Shown here in pieces: positions 17,696-25,585 of a stretch of DNA of 64,000 nucleotides. The DNA is from an uncultured Ruthenibacterium sp. Its GTDB lineage: Bacteria; Bacillota; Clostridia; Oscillospirales; Ruminococcaceae. Each line of letters opens with the position of its first letter. The stretch's first letter is position 1. The translations under genes and the position numbers were made by a program. The DNA is taken from contig CAJUMH010000004.1 of assembly GCA_910587145.1 (NCBI GenBank), positions 1 to 64,000 of the forward strand, given 5' to 3'. The notes under the pieces were generated by a model that had not been told where the DNA came from, did no database searches, and saw only the letters and a program-made list of their open reading frames with translations.

Positions 17696-17890
17696 CCTGC
17701 CCTGCCGTCTGCGCCACACCAAAACCTACCGAAATGGCAGGTGGGTGCCCTGCCGGAGTTTCACGCTCCCTTCTTCCGCTTGCGGCCGAGGCCGGGCGGG
17801 AGGTCTGCGATCCCCTCTAAGCGGACCCCGGGCTCCCGTTCAATGGTTAGTAGGATTTAATATATGGCGCATCAAATCGCACAGGGCAGG
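17696..17890 (+). ncRNA. ssrS: Probable 6S RNA
   Basis: 6S RNA mimics an open promoter and binds the housekeeping RNA polymerase. This roughly 195-base stretch is non-coding and folds as one long rod. The ends pair (CCTGCCCTG at 17696-17704 with CAGGGCAGG at 17882-17890), then TGCGCCA with TGGCGCA, then AAACCTAC with GTAGGATTT, around a GC-rich hairpin core (GCAGGTGGGTGCCCTGC; GGCGGGAGGTC...). Closing stem, internal loops and length fit Firmicutes 6S RNA, and CAAAACCTAC resembles the 5' side of the bubble region. SRP RNA was considered but the GGAAGGAAGC loop is absent. The call rests on folding by eye. Confidence 0.65.
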
Positions 17891-17972
17891 CTGTTTGCAA
17901 AAGAAATTCCGCCGGGCAGCCGCTCGGGTCTTGCATGGGGCAAGGGCCGCTCGGCGCGGACGAAACGCCTGT

Positions 17973-18290
17973 TCAGGCCTCGCCCAGATCGATATCGTAC
18001 AGCTCCTCCAAACGGTGGGCGAACAGCTCGCTCACCTCGTACAGCTCCTCGTCTTCTTCTACAACATCCAGATATTCTTCGCCGTCTTCTTCCCCCACGC
18101 GCATAATAATCAGGCTGGCGTCTTCTTCCAGCTTTTCCTTTGAATTTTCGGCGTAGGGCACAACGGCAAGATAGTGTTCGCCATTGTGGTCGGCGGCATC
18201 CAGCACCTCAAAGCTGAATTCCTGGCCGTCCTCATCGGTGAGGGTAAGGATATCCGGCGAATAATCCTCCGGCAACTCCGTCTCGGACAT
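17973..18290 (-). CDS. DUF1292 protein
   Basis: A 105-residue, very acidic protein: DILTLTDEDGQEFSFEVLDAA ... YLAVVPYA ... SLIIMRVGEEDGEEYLDVVEDDEE-like text, the DUF1292 (YrzB-like) pattern common in Firmicutes. Its function is not established; relatives often neighbour the RNase YqgF gene, which is not seen here. The start at 18290 follows GGAAGGAG by about 10 bases. A G+C-rich stretch just upstream (18330-18380) carries two copies of TTGCATTCCCGCGGCCGC. Confidence 0.85.
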   Translation of the reverse strand: MSETELPEDYSPDILTLTDEDGQEFSFEVLDAADHNGEHYLAVVPYAENSKEKLEEDASLIIMRVGEEDGEEYLDVVEEDEELYEVSELFAHRLEELYDIDLGEA

Positions 18291-18532
18291 CGGCGTATCG
18301 CTCCTTCCGTTTGTGTAAAGCCGCTCGCGCGGCCGCCGCCTGCATTCCCGCGGCCGCTCTTTGCATTCCCGCGGCCGCCGTGCTTGCTTGCTCGCTCGGG
18401 CGGCAGGGCGGCCGGCAGCCGGCACGGCGCGCGGAGGCTTTGGCTTACCCCTATTGTAACGCAACTGCGGTGCGCCGTCAAGCACCGTTTGAAATTTACA
18501 GTTCCTTCATTTCTTTTGGCGGGAATTGGGTA

Positions 18533-18538
18533 TATAAT
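18533..18538 (+). promoter_or_regulatory. TATAAT box upstream of the cyclophilin gene
   Basis: A perfect -10 hexamer in TATATAATATAG; the -35 region (TTTCTT, 17 bases upstream) is weak. It is about 150 bases before the TTG start. Confidence 0.45.
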
Positions 18539-18684
18539 ATAGAATAGAAATACAGACAACGGCTCGAATTCCCCGTGCCGGCGTGGGATTTTTGGCCCCT
18601 GCAGAAAAAGGATTGATCGTTTTGCCGCCCGCGCGCCGCGCTGTGTGCGCCGGCCGGAGAGGCGGCTTTGGGAGGGTGCATTTT

Positions 18685-19428
18685 TTGACAAGGCGTATTG
18701 CTTCGATACTGTTTGCCGCCGCGCTGTGCGCGGCGCTGGGCGGCTGCGAAACCGCAAAGCCGTCCGGACAAGACCCCGCCGCGCGCCCCGTGCCGGAAGG
18801 GCTTTCCGAGGCGCAGCTTTCGGCGCCTGCCGAGGGTGCGCTCATCGCCACGGTCTCCACCACAAAGGGGGATTTTTCGCTGGTATTATTCCCCGATCAG
18901 GCGCCGATGGCTGTGGAAAATTTTGTCGGCCTCGCGCAGCGGGGCTATTACAACGGCTTGCCGTTTCACCGTGTGATCGAGGGCTTTCTCGTTCAAACGG
19001 GCGACGCGGAGGGAACGGGCAGCGGCGGCGATACCATCTGGAACGGGAACGCCTATCCGAACGAGATCTCCGATCGGCTGCATCATTATGCGGGCGCGGT
19101 GGGCATGGCACATGCGCAGGGCGACGATGCCGGCAACCGCAGCCAGTTCTATATTGTGCAGAGCGCACCCGATTCCGTGGACGGCGCGCTTGCCAAAACG
19201 CTGGAAGAAGCCGGCGTGCGCGAGCAGGTGGTGGAGGCATACCGCGCTGTGGGCGGCGCGCCGTATCTGGATAATCTGAACACGGTGTTCGGCCAGATCT
19301 ACGCGGGGATGGAGGTTGTGGACGCCATTGCCGCCGTGGAATGTGATGAAAACGATCGCCCGCTGGAGGCGATCGTTGTGAATACCGTTACCGTCGGCAC
19401 GTATTCCGCCGCCGCACCTGCGGCATAG
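18685..19428 (+). CDS. Lipoprotein peptidyl-prolyl isomerase, cyclophilin type
   Basis: A 247-residue protein predicted to help fold secreted proteins on the outer membrane face. The start is TTG 18685, eight bases after GGAGGG; this gives a clean signal (LTRRIASILFAAALCAALGGC) with lipobox LGGC. The frame runs further 5', but that extension is Arg-rich and would bury the signal. The cyclophilin domain (about 50-240) shows FHRVIEGFLVQTGD, GNRSQFYIVQ and NTVFGQIYAGMEVVDAI, with the catalytic Arg in FHR. A 30-residue insert after YIVQSAP is typical of bacterial forms. Confidence 0.9.
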   Translation: MTRRIASILFAAALCAALGGCETAKPSGQDPAARPVPEGLSEAQLSAPAEGALIATVSTTKGDFSLVLFPDQAPMAVENFVGLAQRGYYNGLPFHRVIEGFLVQTGDAEGTGSGGDTIWNGNAYPNEISDRLHHYAGAVGMAHAQGDDAGNRSQFYIVQSAPDSVDGALAKTLEEAGVREQVVEAYRAVGGAPYLDNLNTVFGQIYAGMEVVDAIAAVECDENDRPLEAIVVNTVTVGTYSAAAPAA

Positions 19429-19467
19429 CTGCTCTGCCTGCGGCGGTGTTATACGGGGGGGATCTGA

Positions 19468-21009
19468 TTGATCAAGCGTATCGTTCGCGTTTTGCTTTCC
19501 AAAACGTTTTTATCCGCCGTGCTCATCCTTGTGCAGATCGCGCTGTTTGTGGGGCTGTTTGTCGGCCTGCAGCAGGTGGGCACCGTGGCGTATATCATTA
19601 TTATGCTGCTCAGCATTTTGGTAATGAGCGCCGTGGTGGAGCACGACAATGTAAATCCATCGTATAAAATTATGTGGATGCTCATTGTGGTGTGGCTGCC
19701 CATCACGGGCATGCTGTTCTATCTGTGGTGGGGCAGCCAACGCATCACGCGCCGCAATGTGGAAAAATTTGCCCCCATCGAGAGCGCCGCTTCGGCCGCG
19801 ATGGTGCAGGAAAACGCCGTCATCGAAGCGCTGTGCCAACAGGAGCCCGCGCTTGCCCGCAACGTGGAATACCTGCTGCGCAGCGCTTCGGCGCCGCTTT
19901 ACCGCAGCACCAGCGGCGAGTATTTCCCTTTGGGGCAGGCGTTTTTTGCCCGCTTTACCGAGGTGCTGCGCAGCGCAAAGCGCTATATTTTTTTGGAGTA
20001 CTTCATCATCGAAGAGGGCGAGATGTGGTACGAGACGCTGGCCATTCTGCGGCAGAAGGCCGCCGAGGGCCTGGATGTGCGCGTGGTTTACGATGCGTTC
20101 GGCTCCATGTTCACGCTGCCGCCGGGCTACGACGCCACGCTGCGGGCCATGGGCATTAAATGCCAGCCGTTCAATCCCATTGCGTTTTCGCTGCATATTT
20201 CCGATTACAAAATGCTCAACAACCGCGACCACCGCAAAATTGCGGTGGTGGACGGCGAAACGGGTTTTACCGGGGGCCTGAACTTCGCCGACGAGTATAT
20301 CAACCGCAAGAAGCGCTTCGGCGTGTGGAAGGACACCGGCGTGATGCTGAAGGGGCCGGGCGTTTATTCGCTGACGGTGACATTTTTAAAAATGTGGGAT
20401 TATGTTTCGGGCACACAGACGCGGTACGAGGAGTACCGCCCCCGCGGCGAATACGAGGCGGACGGTTTTGTGCAGCCGTACTGCGACTCCCCGCTGGACG
20501 GCGAGCCGGTATCGGAAAACGCATACCGCAATGTGCTGCGCCGCGCGCAGAAATATGTATATATCGTTACGCCGTATCTGATTTTGGACAACGAGATGAC
20601 CACCGCCCTGCGCCTTGCCGCGCAAAGCGGCGTGGATGTGCGCATTCTGGTGCCGGGCATTCCCGACAAATGGTATGTATATTATGTAACGCAAAGCTAC
20701 TATGCGCGGCTGCTGGAGGCCGGCGTGCACATCTACGAGTATACGCCCGGCTTTGTGCACGCCAAAATGTATGTGAGCGACGACAAGGAGGCCATTGTCG
20801 GCAGCGCCAATATGGATTACCGCAGCCTGTATCTGCACTTTGAAAACTGCTGCGCGTTTTACGGCGGGCATGTGGTGCGCGATGTGCGCGACGATATTTG
20901 CGCCACGCTCGGCGAGAGCCGCGAGGTAACGATGGCGGATGTAAACAGTACGCCGTTTTTAAAATGGCTTGCGCAGGTGTTTTTGCGCTTCTTCTCGCCG
21001 ATGATGTAA
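19468..21009 (+). CDS. cls: Cardiolipin synthase (phospholipase D family)
   Basis: Joins two phosphatidylglycerols to cardiolipin at the membrane. The 513-residue protein has two N-terminal transmembrane helices (about 8-32 and 38-60, the latter ending near LFYLWWG) and two HKD motifs: His255/Lys257/Asp262 in DHRKIAVVDGETGFTGG and His431/Lys433/Asp438 in HAKMYVSDDKEAIVGSAN. Length and layout are standard. The start is TTG 19468 after a GGGGGG run; an ATG with a better site was not found. Confidence 0.93.
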   Translation: MIKRIVRVLLSKTFLSAVLILVQIALFVGLFVGLQQVGTVAYIIIMLLSILVMSAVVEHDNVNPSYKIMWMLIVVWLPITGMLFYLWWGSQRITRRNVEKFAPIESAASAAMVQENAVIEALCQQEPALARNVEYLLRSASAPLYRSTSGEYFPLGQAFFARFTEVLRSAKRYIFLEYFIIEEGEMWYETLAILRQKAAEGLDVRVVYDAFGSMFTLPPGYDATLRAMGIKCQPFNPIAFSLHISDYKMLNNRDHRKIAVVDGETGFTGGLNFADEYINRKKRFGVWKDTGVMLKGPGVYSLTVTFLKMWDYVSGTQTRYEEYRPRGEYEADGFVQPYCDSPLDGEPVSENAYRNVLRRAQKYVYIVTPYLILDNEMTTALRLAAQSGVDVRILVPGIPDKWYVYYVTQSYYARLLEAGVHIYEYTPGFVHAKMYVSDDKEAIVGSANMDYRSLYLHFENCCAFYGGHVVRDVRDDICATLGESREVTMADVNSTPFLKWLAQVFLRFFSPMM

Positions 21010-21044
21010 GGGCGCGGCAAAGCGCAAAGCGTTTGGCGCTCCCT

Positions 21045-21194
21045 CGAGGCGCCCGTATCCAGCGCAATATCGTGCATGTTCAGCACCTGCCCGATCCGAC
21101 AGGCGGCAGAGCGGATAAAATCCGAAAACAGCAGAGGATGCGCCGGTGATGCCCGTTCCCTTACGTCCCGCTCAATATAAGTGCTCAATTTGCG
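21045..21194 (-). pseudogene. Remnant of an AAA/DUF4143-type ATPase gene
   Basis: About 50 codons read RKLSTYIERDVRERASPAHPLLFSDFIRSAACRIGQVLNMHDIA..., closely resembling the segment of AAA_14/DUF4143 ATPases that normally reads YIxRDVRE... FxxFLxxAAxRxGQxLNxxDIAxDxGVS. Neither the P-loop domain nor the C-terminal domain is present, and the frame has no start or ribosome site. It is a fragment left by deletion. A perfect 15-bp palindrome lies at its 5' edge. Confidence 0.6.
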
Positions 21195-21205
21195 GAAAAA
21201 TACAG

Positions 21206-21236
21206 GGCCAAAATACGATGGCATCGTATTTTGGCC
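21206..21236. repeat. Perfect inverted repeat, 15-bp arms
   Basis: GGCCAAAATACGATG and its exact complement, separated by one G. It sits at the boundary between the ATPase remnant and unrelated sequence. There is no U-run directly after either arm, so a terminator is not the obvious reading; a recombination scar or protein-binding site is possible. Confidence 0.8.
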
Positions 21237-21304
21237 GAAATTCGCCTACCGGGGAAGCCCCCTGCGGCTTTGTTTTCTTATGGAACCGCCCTTTGTTTGC
21301 CGGC

Positions 21305-21961
21305 CTATCTTTTGGGAACGGTCTCTGTGGCCGATTTTACGATGCTGTTTTCCGCATAGCAGCCGCGCAGGGGAACAAGCGGGTATACCGAGGTGTTTTT
21401 TCCCACCACCGTGCCGGGGTTTAAAACACACCCGCAGCCGATCTCGGCATGGTCTCCAATGAACCCGCCAATTTTCCGCAGCCCGGTGGCGTAGTCTTTT
21501 TCCGCGTGGATCACAACGTTCTTTTGATCCGCCTTCAAATTGGAACACACGGCGCCGGCGCCGAGATGCGCGCCGTTGCCCAGGATAGAATCGCCGATAT
21601 AATTATAATGAGGCGCCTGAACGTTTTGCAGAAGAACGGAATTTTTGATTTCGGTGGAGTTCCCCACCACGCAGTTTTCGCCGAGGATCACATTGCCCCG
21701 CACATAGGCGCCCGGCCGCAGCTCGGTGCCGGCGCCGATGATCGCGGGCGGAACGATCACGGCGGTGGACGCCACCGTTGCCCCGCTGCCCATGAGGATG
21801 CCGTCGGCAAATGCGGTATACCCCTCGATCCCTTTTTCGATCAGTTCCTCGATATATGCTGGCAGGGCCTTGAGGATCTCCCAGGGATATTCTTTGTCAA
21901 AAAGGGGAAAAAGCAGCCGGGAGCCGCATTTGAACAGGGCGCGCACGCGGATGTCAATCAC
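21305..21961 (-). CDS. Left-handed beta-helix acyl/nucleotidyl-transferase-like protein
   Basis: A 218-residue protein. The first 50 residues (IDIRVRALFKCGSRLLFPLFDKEYPWEILKALPAYIEELI) are helical; the rest is hexapeptide repeats (VIVPPAIIGAGTELRPGAYVRGNVILGENCVVGNSTEIK, read here as consecutive turns) ending GGFIGDHAEIGCGCVLNPGTVVG. It resembles the GlmU C-terminal acetyltransferase-like proteins often labelled UDP-GlcNAc pyrophosphorylase in Clostridia, but it has no pyrophosphorylase domain. The start is GTG 21961 (AGGAGAGGGGG upstream), overlapping the preceding mutase stop by 8 bases, so the two are coupled. Role: probably UDP-amino-sugar synthesis or modification. Confidence 0.75.
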   Translation of the reverse strand: MIDIRVRALFKCGSRLLFPLFDKEYPWEILKALPAYIEELIEKGIEGYTAFADGILMGSGATVASTAVIVPPAIIGAGTELRPGAYVRGNVILGENCVVGNSTEIKNSVLLQNVQAPHYNYIGDSILGNGAHLGAGAVCSNLKADQKNVVIHAEKDYATGLRKIGGFIGDHAEIGCGCVLNPGTVVGKNTSVYPLVPLRGCYAENSIVKSATETVPKR

Positions 21962-23594
21962 AGCAAAGCCCCCTCTCCTGCATTACGCCGGCCAGCATGC
22001 CAATATAGGCTTCACACAGCTGGTCGGATTCTGCCTCCGCCATGATCCGAATTACGGGCTCTGTGCCGCTCTCGCGCAGAAGGATCCTTCCGTTGCCGCC
22101 GAGGAGCCTCTGCACTTCCTCCAATTTTGCCTGTACCGCGCTGTCGGAGATGGCCGCAGCTTTGTCGAAAACGCGGAGATTGCGCATGCGCTGCGGCAAC
22201 AGAGCAACGGGCTTCGCGAGCGCAGAGAGCGATGCTTTTTCGTCGCGCATTTCCTCGGTGAGCATAATGGCCGTTAGAATGCCGTCGCCCGTAGTGGCGT
22301 ATTTTTTCAGGATGATATGGCCCGAATGCTCGCCGCCCAGGCGGTAACCGCCGTTTTGCATACACTCGTAGACAAACCTGTCTCCCACGGCAGTTTGAAC
22401 ACAGCGGATGCCGATTTTTTGCAGCGCCTTGATGAGGCCGGAATTGGACATCACCGTCGCCACCATCGTATTGTGATCGAGCATATCGCGGGATTTCAGC
22501 CTTGCGGCAAGAACGTATAAAATGCCGTCGCCGTCCACGACGGCTCCGTTTTCATCCACGGCGATGCACCGGTCTGCGTCGCCGTCAAACGCAAAACCGA
22601 CGTCGAGGTGGTTTTCTTTTACGAACGCGCAAAGATTTTCGATGTGTATAGAGCCGCAGCCGCAGTTGATGTTCAGGCCGTCCGGAGAGGCGCCGGTAAG
22701 AAAGGTTTGCGCGCCCAAGGCGTCGAAAACGGCCTTTGCGATCATCCAGGACGCCCCGTTTGCGCAGTCAAGACCGATGCGAAGCTCTTTGTAGGAATGG
22801 GAAGCCACCGAGATGAGATATCCCACATATCGGTTCCTGCCGGCCACATAGTCCACGATCCGGCCCAAATGTTCCCCCTGGGCAAGCGGCAGGTCGTCGG
22901 CGTCAACGCCCAGAATCGAGAGCCTGCCGTCGAGATAGGCCTCGATCAGCGCGGCGGTTTTATCGTCTAACTTTTCTCCGTACTGATTGATGATCTTGAT
23001 GCCGTTATCATAATAGGGATTGTGGGAAGCGGTGATCATTACGCCGCAGTCGAATTCATCCTGCCGCGTGACATACGTGACGCTGGGCGTTGTGGTAACG
23101 TGAAGCATGTAGGCGTCTGCGCCCGACGCGGTGATGCCCGCGACAAGAGAGTATTCCAGCATATAGCTGGAACGGCGCGTATCCTTGCCGATGACAATGC
23201 GGGGCCTGTAATTCTGCTTGGCGCATCCGGCCAGCGGGGAGGAAAAATACCACCCGAGGAACCGGCCCACCTTGTAGGCGTGCATGGAGGTGAGGCCGAC
23301 ATTCGCCTCGCCGCGAAACCCGTCTGTTCCGAAATATTTGTGCTTGCCCGCCTCCGGCGCCGAAAGCTCCGGCGCGGCGCATGGCTGCCCGATCGAAACC
23401 TCCTCGCGCAAAAGTGCATCCGCTGATACGGAAAACAGCTCGCACAGCTGCAGCACCTTATCAATCTGGGGAAGCGCCTGATCCATTTCCCACTTGGAAA
23501 CAGACTGGCGCGACACCGAAAGCTTTTCGGAGAGCTGTTCCTGAGACAGCTTTTTTAAAACGCGAAGCGCCGTTATTTTTTCGCCAATCGTCAT
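21954..23594 (-). CDS. XRE-type HTH domain fused to phosphoglucosamine mutase (GlmM-like)
   Basis: A 546-residue fusion. Residues 1-65 are a complete XRE/HTH_3 domain (IGEKITALRVLKKLSQEQLSEKL, then VSRQSVSKWEMDQALPQIDKV). After a 20-residue linker, 85-546 form a full alpha-D-phosphohexomutase of GlmM type: FGTDGFRG (88-95), catalytic Ser190 in TASHNP, metal loop DGDADR (337-342), sugar loop GGEHSGH (420-426), phosphate loop RESGTEP. GlmM interconverts glucosamine 6- and 1-phosphate. GAGGAGG precedes ATG 23594, so the HTH is inside the translated gene. Two direct repeats sit just upstream (23636-23680) and could be its operator. The mutase motifs are intact, so both functions may be active. 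Confidence 0.9.
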   Translation of the reverse strand: MTIGEKITALRVLKKLSQEQLSEKLSVSRQSVSKWEMDQALPQIDKVLQLCELFSVSADALLREEVSIGQPCAAPELSAPEAGKHKYFGTDGFRGEANVGLTSMHAYKVGRFLGWYFSSPLAGCAKQNYRPRIVIGKDTRRSSYMLEYSLVAGITASGADAYMLHVTTTPSVTYVTRQDEFDCGVMITASHNPYYDNGIKIINQYGEKLDDKTAALIEAYLDGRLSILGVDADDLPLAQGEHLGRIVDYVAGRNRYVGYLISVASHSYKELRIGLDCANGASWMIAKAVFDALGAQTFLTGASPDGLNINCGCGSIHIENLCAFVKENHLDVGFAFDGDADRCIAVDENGAVVDGDGILYVLAARLKSRDMLDHNTMVATVMSNSGLIKALQKIGIRCVQTAVGDRFVYECMQNGGYRLGGEHSGHIILKKYATTGDGILTAIMLTEEMRDEKASLSALAKPVALLPQRMRNLRVFDKAAAISDSAVQAKLEEVQRLLGGNGRILLRESGTEPVIRIMAEAESDQLCEAYIGMLAGVMQERGLCCD

Positions 23595-23635
23595 GTTGTC
23601 CTCCTCACCGGCAGATGCTCTGCTTTTTTGCACTA

Positions 23636-23680
23636 CCTGTATGCTATGCAAAACGGCACTGCCTGTATGCGGCGCAAAAC
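23636..23680. promoter_or_regulatory. Direct repeats upstream of the XRE-GlmM gene; candidate operator
   Basis: CCTGTATGCTATGCAAAAC (23636-23654) and CCTGTATGCGGCGCAAAAC (23662-23680) match at 16 of 19 positions and start 26 bases apart, about two and a half helical turns. They lie 42-86 bases upstream of the ATG at 23594 in an otherwise non-coding gap. Confidence 0.5.
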
Positions 23681-23840
23681 CGTAAAATGATCATACAATT
23701 TTGCCGGCGCCGTTTCAATCAACCAAACCTTGAACTTTTTCGCAACCGCAGGTTGCGCAAAGAAGGGCGCCGCGCGGGTGCCGCCGCAATAAAACGCGAG
23801 CTCGCAAGCTGCACAGGGAAATGGCTGCAAACCAGCAAAT

Positions 23841-23884
23841 CGGCGCCCCCTTGGTTTGGTATTGCCAGAAGGGGCGCCGGTTTT
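23841..23884 (-). terminator. Hairpin in the gap after the AmiE-like gene
   Basis: CGGCGCCCC (23841-23849) pairs with GGGGCGCCG (23871-23879). TTTT follows on the plus side and GATTTG on the minus side. It probably separates the serine hydrolase gene from the XRE-GlmM gene, although the U-tract for that direction is weak. Confidence 0.45.
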
Positions 23885-23946
23885 GTACACTGCTTTTTCG
23901 CGGGGCTGCTTTGCGGGCAGGCCCCTTTTGGGGGCTTTGAGCGCTT

Positions 23947-24993
23947 TTAGCGGGTCTTCGCCGCCGCAATGCGGCTGGCCTCGGCGGCCGCGGCGTTATG
24001 CACCAGATTGCGCAGGCGGATGAGCTTGTTGTTCGCGCGCGTGGGGCACACGCGGTTTGTCAGCAGCACCACGTTCAGCCCCGTTTCGGGGTCGATGGCA
24101 ATGCTCGTGCCCGTAAAGCCCGTGTGGCCGTAGGCCGAGGGGCTCATCAGATCAGCAAGAAAGTTCGACGGGCTGCCCGCGAGGTTGAAGCCAAGCCCGC
24201 GGAATTCGTGCCCGGGGCCGGGCGTGCGGTTCACCCGCGCGGCGCGCAGCGTGGCCGGAGAAAGGTAATAGGAGCCGTCCGCAAGGCGGCCGTCCTGCAC
24301 CAGCATCTGTACAAAACGCGTCATATCGGCAAGATCGCTGAACACGCCCGCGTTGCCGGAGATGCCGTTTAAAAAGCGCGCGTTTTCGTCGTGCACCACG
24401 CCGCACAAAAGCTCGCCCGTGGCCGCGTCGCGCTCGGTGGGGGCAATGTCGCCCGTGGGGCGGTAGGTGGTGCGCGCCATGCCCAGCGGATCGAACACAT
24501 ACCTCTGCGCCAGCTCGTTCAGCGGCGCGCCGCCCAGCTGCTCTAAAATTTTGCCCAGCAGGATATACCCCATGCAGCTGTAAATGGGGCCCGTGCCGGG
24601 CGCCTGCTCCAGCGGGTGCGCCAAAATCGCGCGGGCGGCATCGGCGGGGCTTTCGGCTTCCTCGCTCAGGTAGTAGTGCGCCGGAATGCCGCTCGTATGC
24701 GTCATCAGATGAAGGACCGTAATATCCTTTTTATCCGGCGGCGCAGGGAAAAACCGCTCCAGCGTATCGTACAGGCGCAGGCGGCCTTCCTCCAGAAAGC
24801 GCAGCGCGATCATGGTGGTGCTCACGATCTTGGAGAGGCTGGCGATGTCGTACAGGGTGTGCGGCGTGGCCGGGCCCCAGGTGTGTGTGGCGAGCACGTC
24901 GGCCCCGATGCCGACGGAGAGCGCCCCCGAGGGAAACGCGCCGTCCGCAAAGCCCTCGCCCAGCAGCTCGCGCACGCGGGAAAATGGTTCCAT
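23947..24993 (-). CDS. Beta-lactamase-fold serine hydrolase, AmiE-like
   Basis: A 348-residue class C beta-lactamase/penicillin-binding-fold hydrolase. SxxK is Ser52-Lys55 in ASLSK, the Tyr motif is IYSCMGY and the KTG equivalent is GHTGFTG. Context matters: in B. subtilis the murQ-nagZ-namZ cluster includes AmiE (YbbE), a hydrolase of this fold that removes peptides from MurNAc. Unlike AmiE, this protein has no signal peptide, so it should act in the cytoplasm on imported muropeptides. ATG 24993 has a GGAGG nearby (about 10 bases). An esterase role is the alternative. Confidence 0.75.
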   Translation of the reverse strand: MEPFSRVRELLGEGFADGAFPSGALSVGIGADVLATHTWGPATPHTLYDIASLSKIVSTTMIALRFLEEGRLRLYDTLERFFPAPPDKKDITVLHLMTHTSGIPAHYYLSEEAESPADAARAILAHPLEQAPGTGPIYSCMGYILLGKILEQLGGAPLNELAQRYVFDPLGMARTTYRPTGDIAPTERDAATGELLCGVVHDENARFLNGISGNAGVFSDLADMTRFVQMLVQDGRLADGSYYLSPATLRAARVNRTPGPGHEFRGLGFNLAGSPSNFLADLMSPSAYGHTGFTGTSIAIDPETGLNVVLLTNRVCPTRANNKLIRLRNLVHNAAAAEASRIAAAKTR

Positions 24994-25446
24994 AAAAATA
25001 CCTCCTCAAAAAATGATTGCGAAATGATTTGTGGGAATTCGTTCCGGCCGATTTGCCGGAACTGCGGGGATTTATTCCGATTTGCCGATGGGCGGGAACC
25101 TGCCCGGACGGACTTGCCGGTACCGATCTGCGGCCCGCGCCCGGCGTGCACCCGGGCCCTGCGGCGCAGCCTGTCCGGCGATGGGCACCCGGGCCCAATG
25201 CGGCGGCTGTCACCATCGTATTGCACCCGGGCAAAAAAGTCAAGCTGTTTGCCGGAGTTTTTCCGCCGCCTGCGGCGATTTTCTGCCGCTTGTGGAAGCG
25301 TTTTATCCGCCGTCTGCGGCGGATAAGCCAGGGGCACCCTGCTGCGGCCTCCAAAAGTTTACGGCGCGATTTGTGCATTTTGCAAAAAAATATATTTTTT
25401 CCGAGAAAAAACATGGGGAAACGTACATTTTTCTGCGCTTTTTCGC

Positions 25447-25475
25447 TTGACAAATCACAGAATTTAGCATATCAT
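25447..25475 (+). promoter_or_regulatory. Sigma-A promoter of the importer-murQ operon
   Basis: Perfect TTGACA (25447-25452), 17-base spacer, TATCAT (25470-25475). It drives the gene at 25586. The 5' part of the 24994-25585 gap is non-coding and shows nothing else I recognise. Confidence 0.85.
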
Positions 25476-25481
25476 AAGGAT

Positions 25482-25538
25482 GAAACAATTGTTCCGAAAA
25501 AGCAGGAACGAATGAAACTTATTTTCCGGAACGGTTTC
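25482..25538 (+). promoter_or_regulatory. Candidate repressor operators at and after the transcription start
   Basis: GAAAC-AATT-GTTCC (25482-25495) covers the expected transcription start, and GGAAC-G-GTTTC lies at 25528-25538. The same half-sites recur before the namZ-like gene as GGAAC-ATA-GTTTC (37123-37135). MurR (34826-35710) is the obvious candidate regulator. Spacing varies (4, 1 and 3 bases), which weakens the case. Confidence 0.4.
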
Positions 25539-25585
25539 ATGCGCGCCGCGCACGGCGCGCAAGACAGATTAAAAGGAGGAGTACC

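Noticed and set aside
17696..17890. SRP RNA or tmRNA
   Set aside because: The GGAAGGAAGC tetraloop/asymmetric loop of SRP RNA and the tRNA-like ends of tmRNA are absent.
18341..18380. Two copies of TTGCATTCCCGCGGCCGC as a regulatory repeat
   Set aside because: Only two short copies in a very G+C-rich intergenic stretch with no link to a promoter; recorded but not interpreted.
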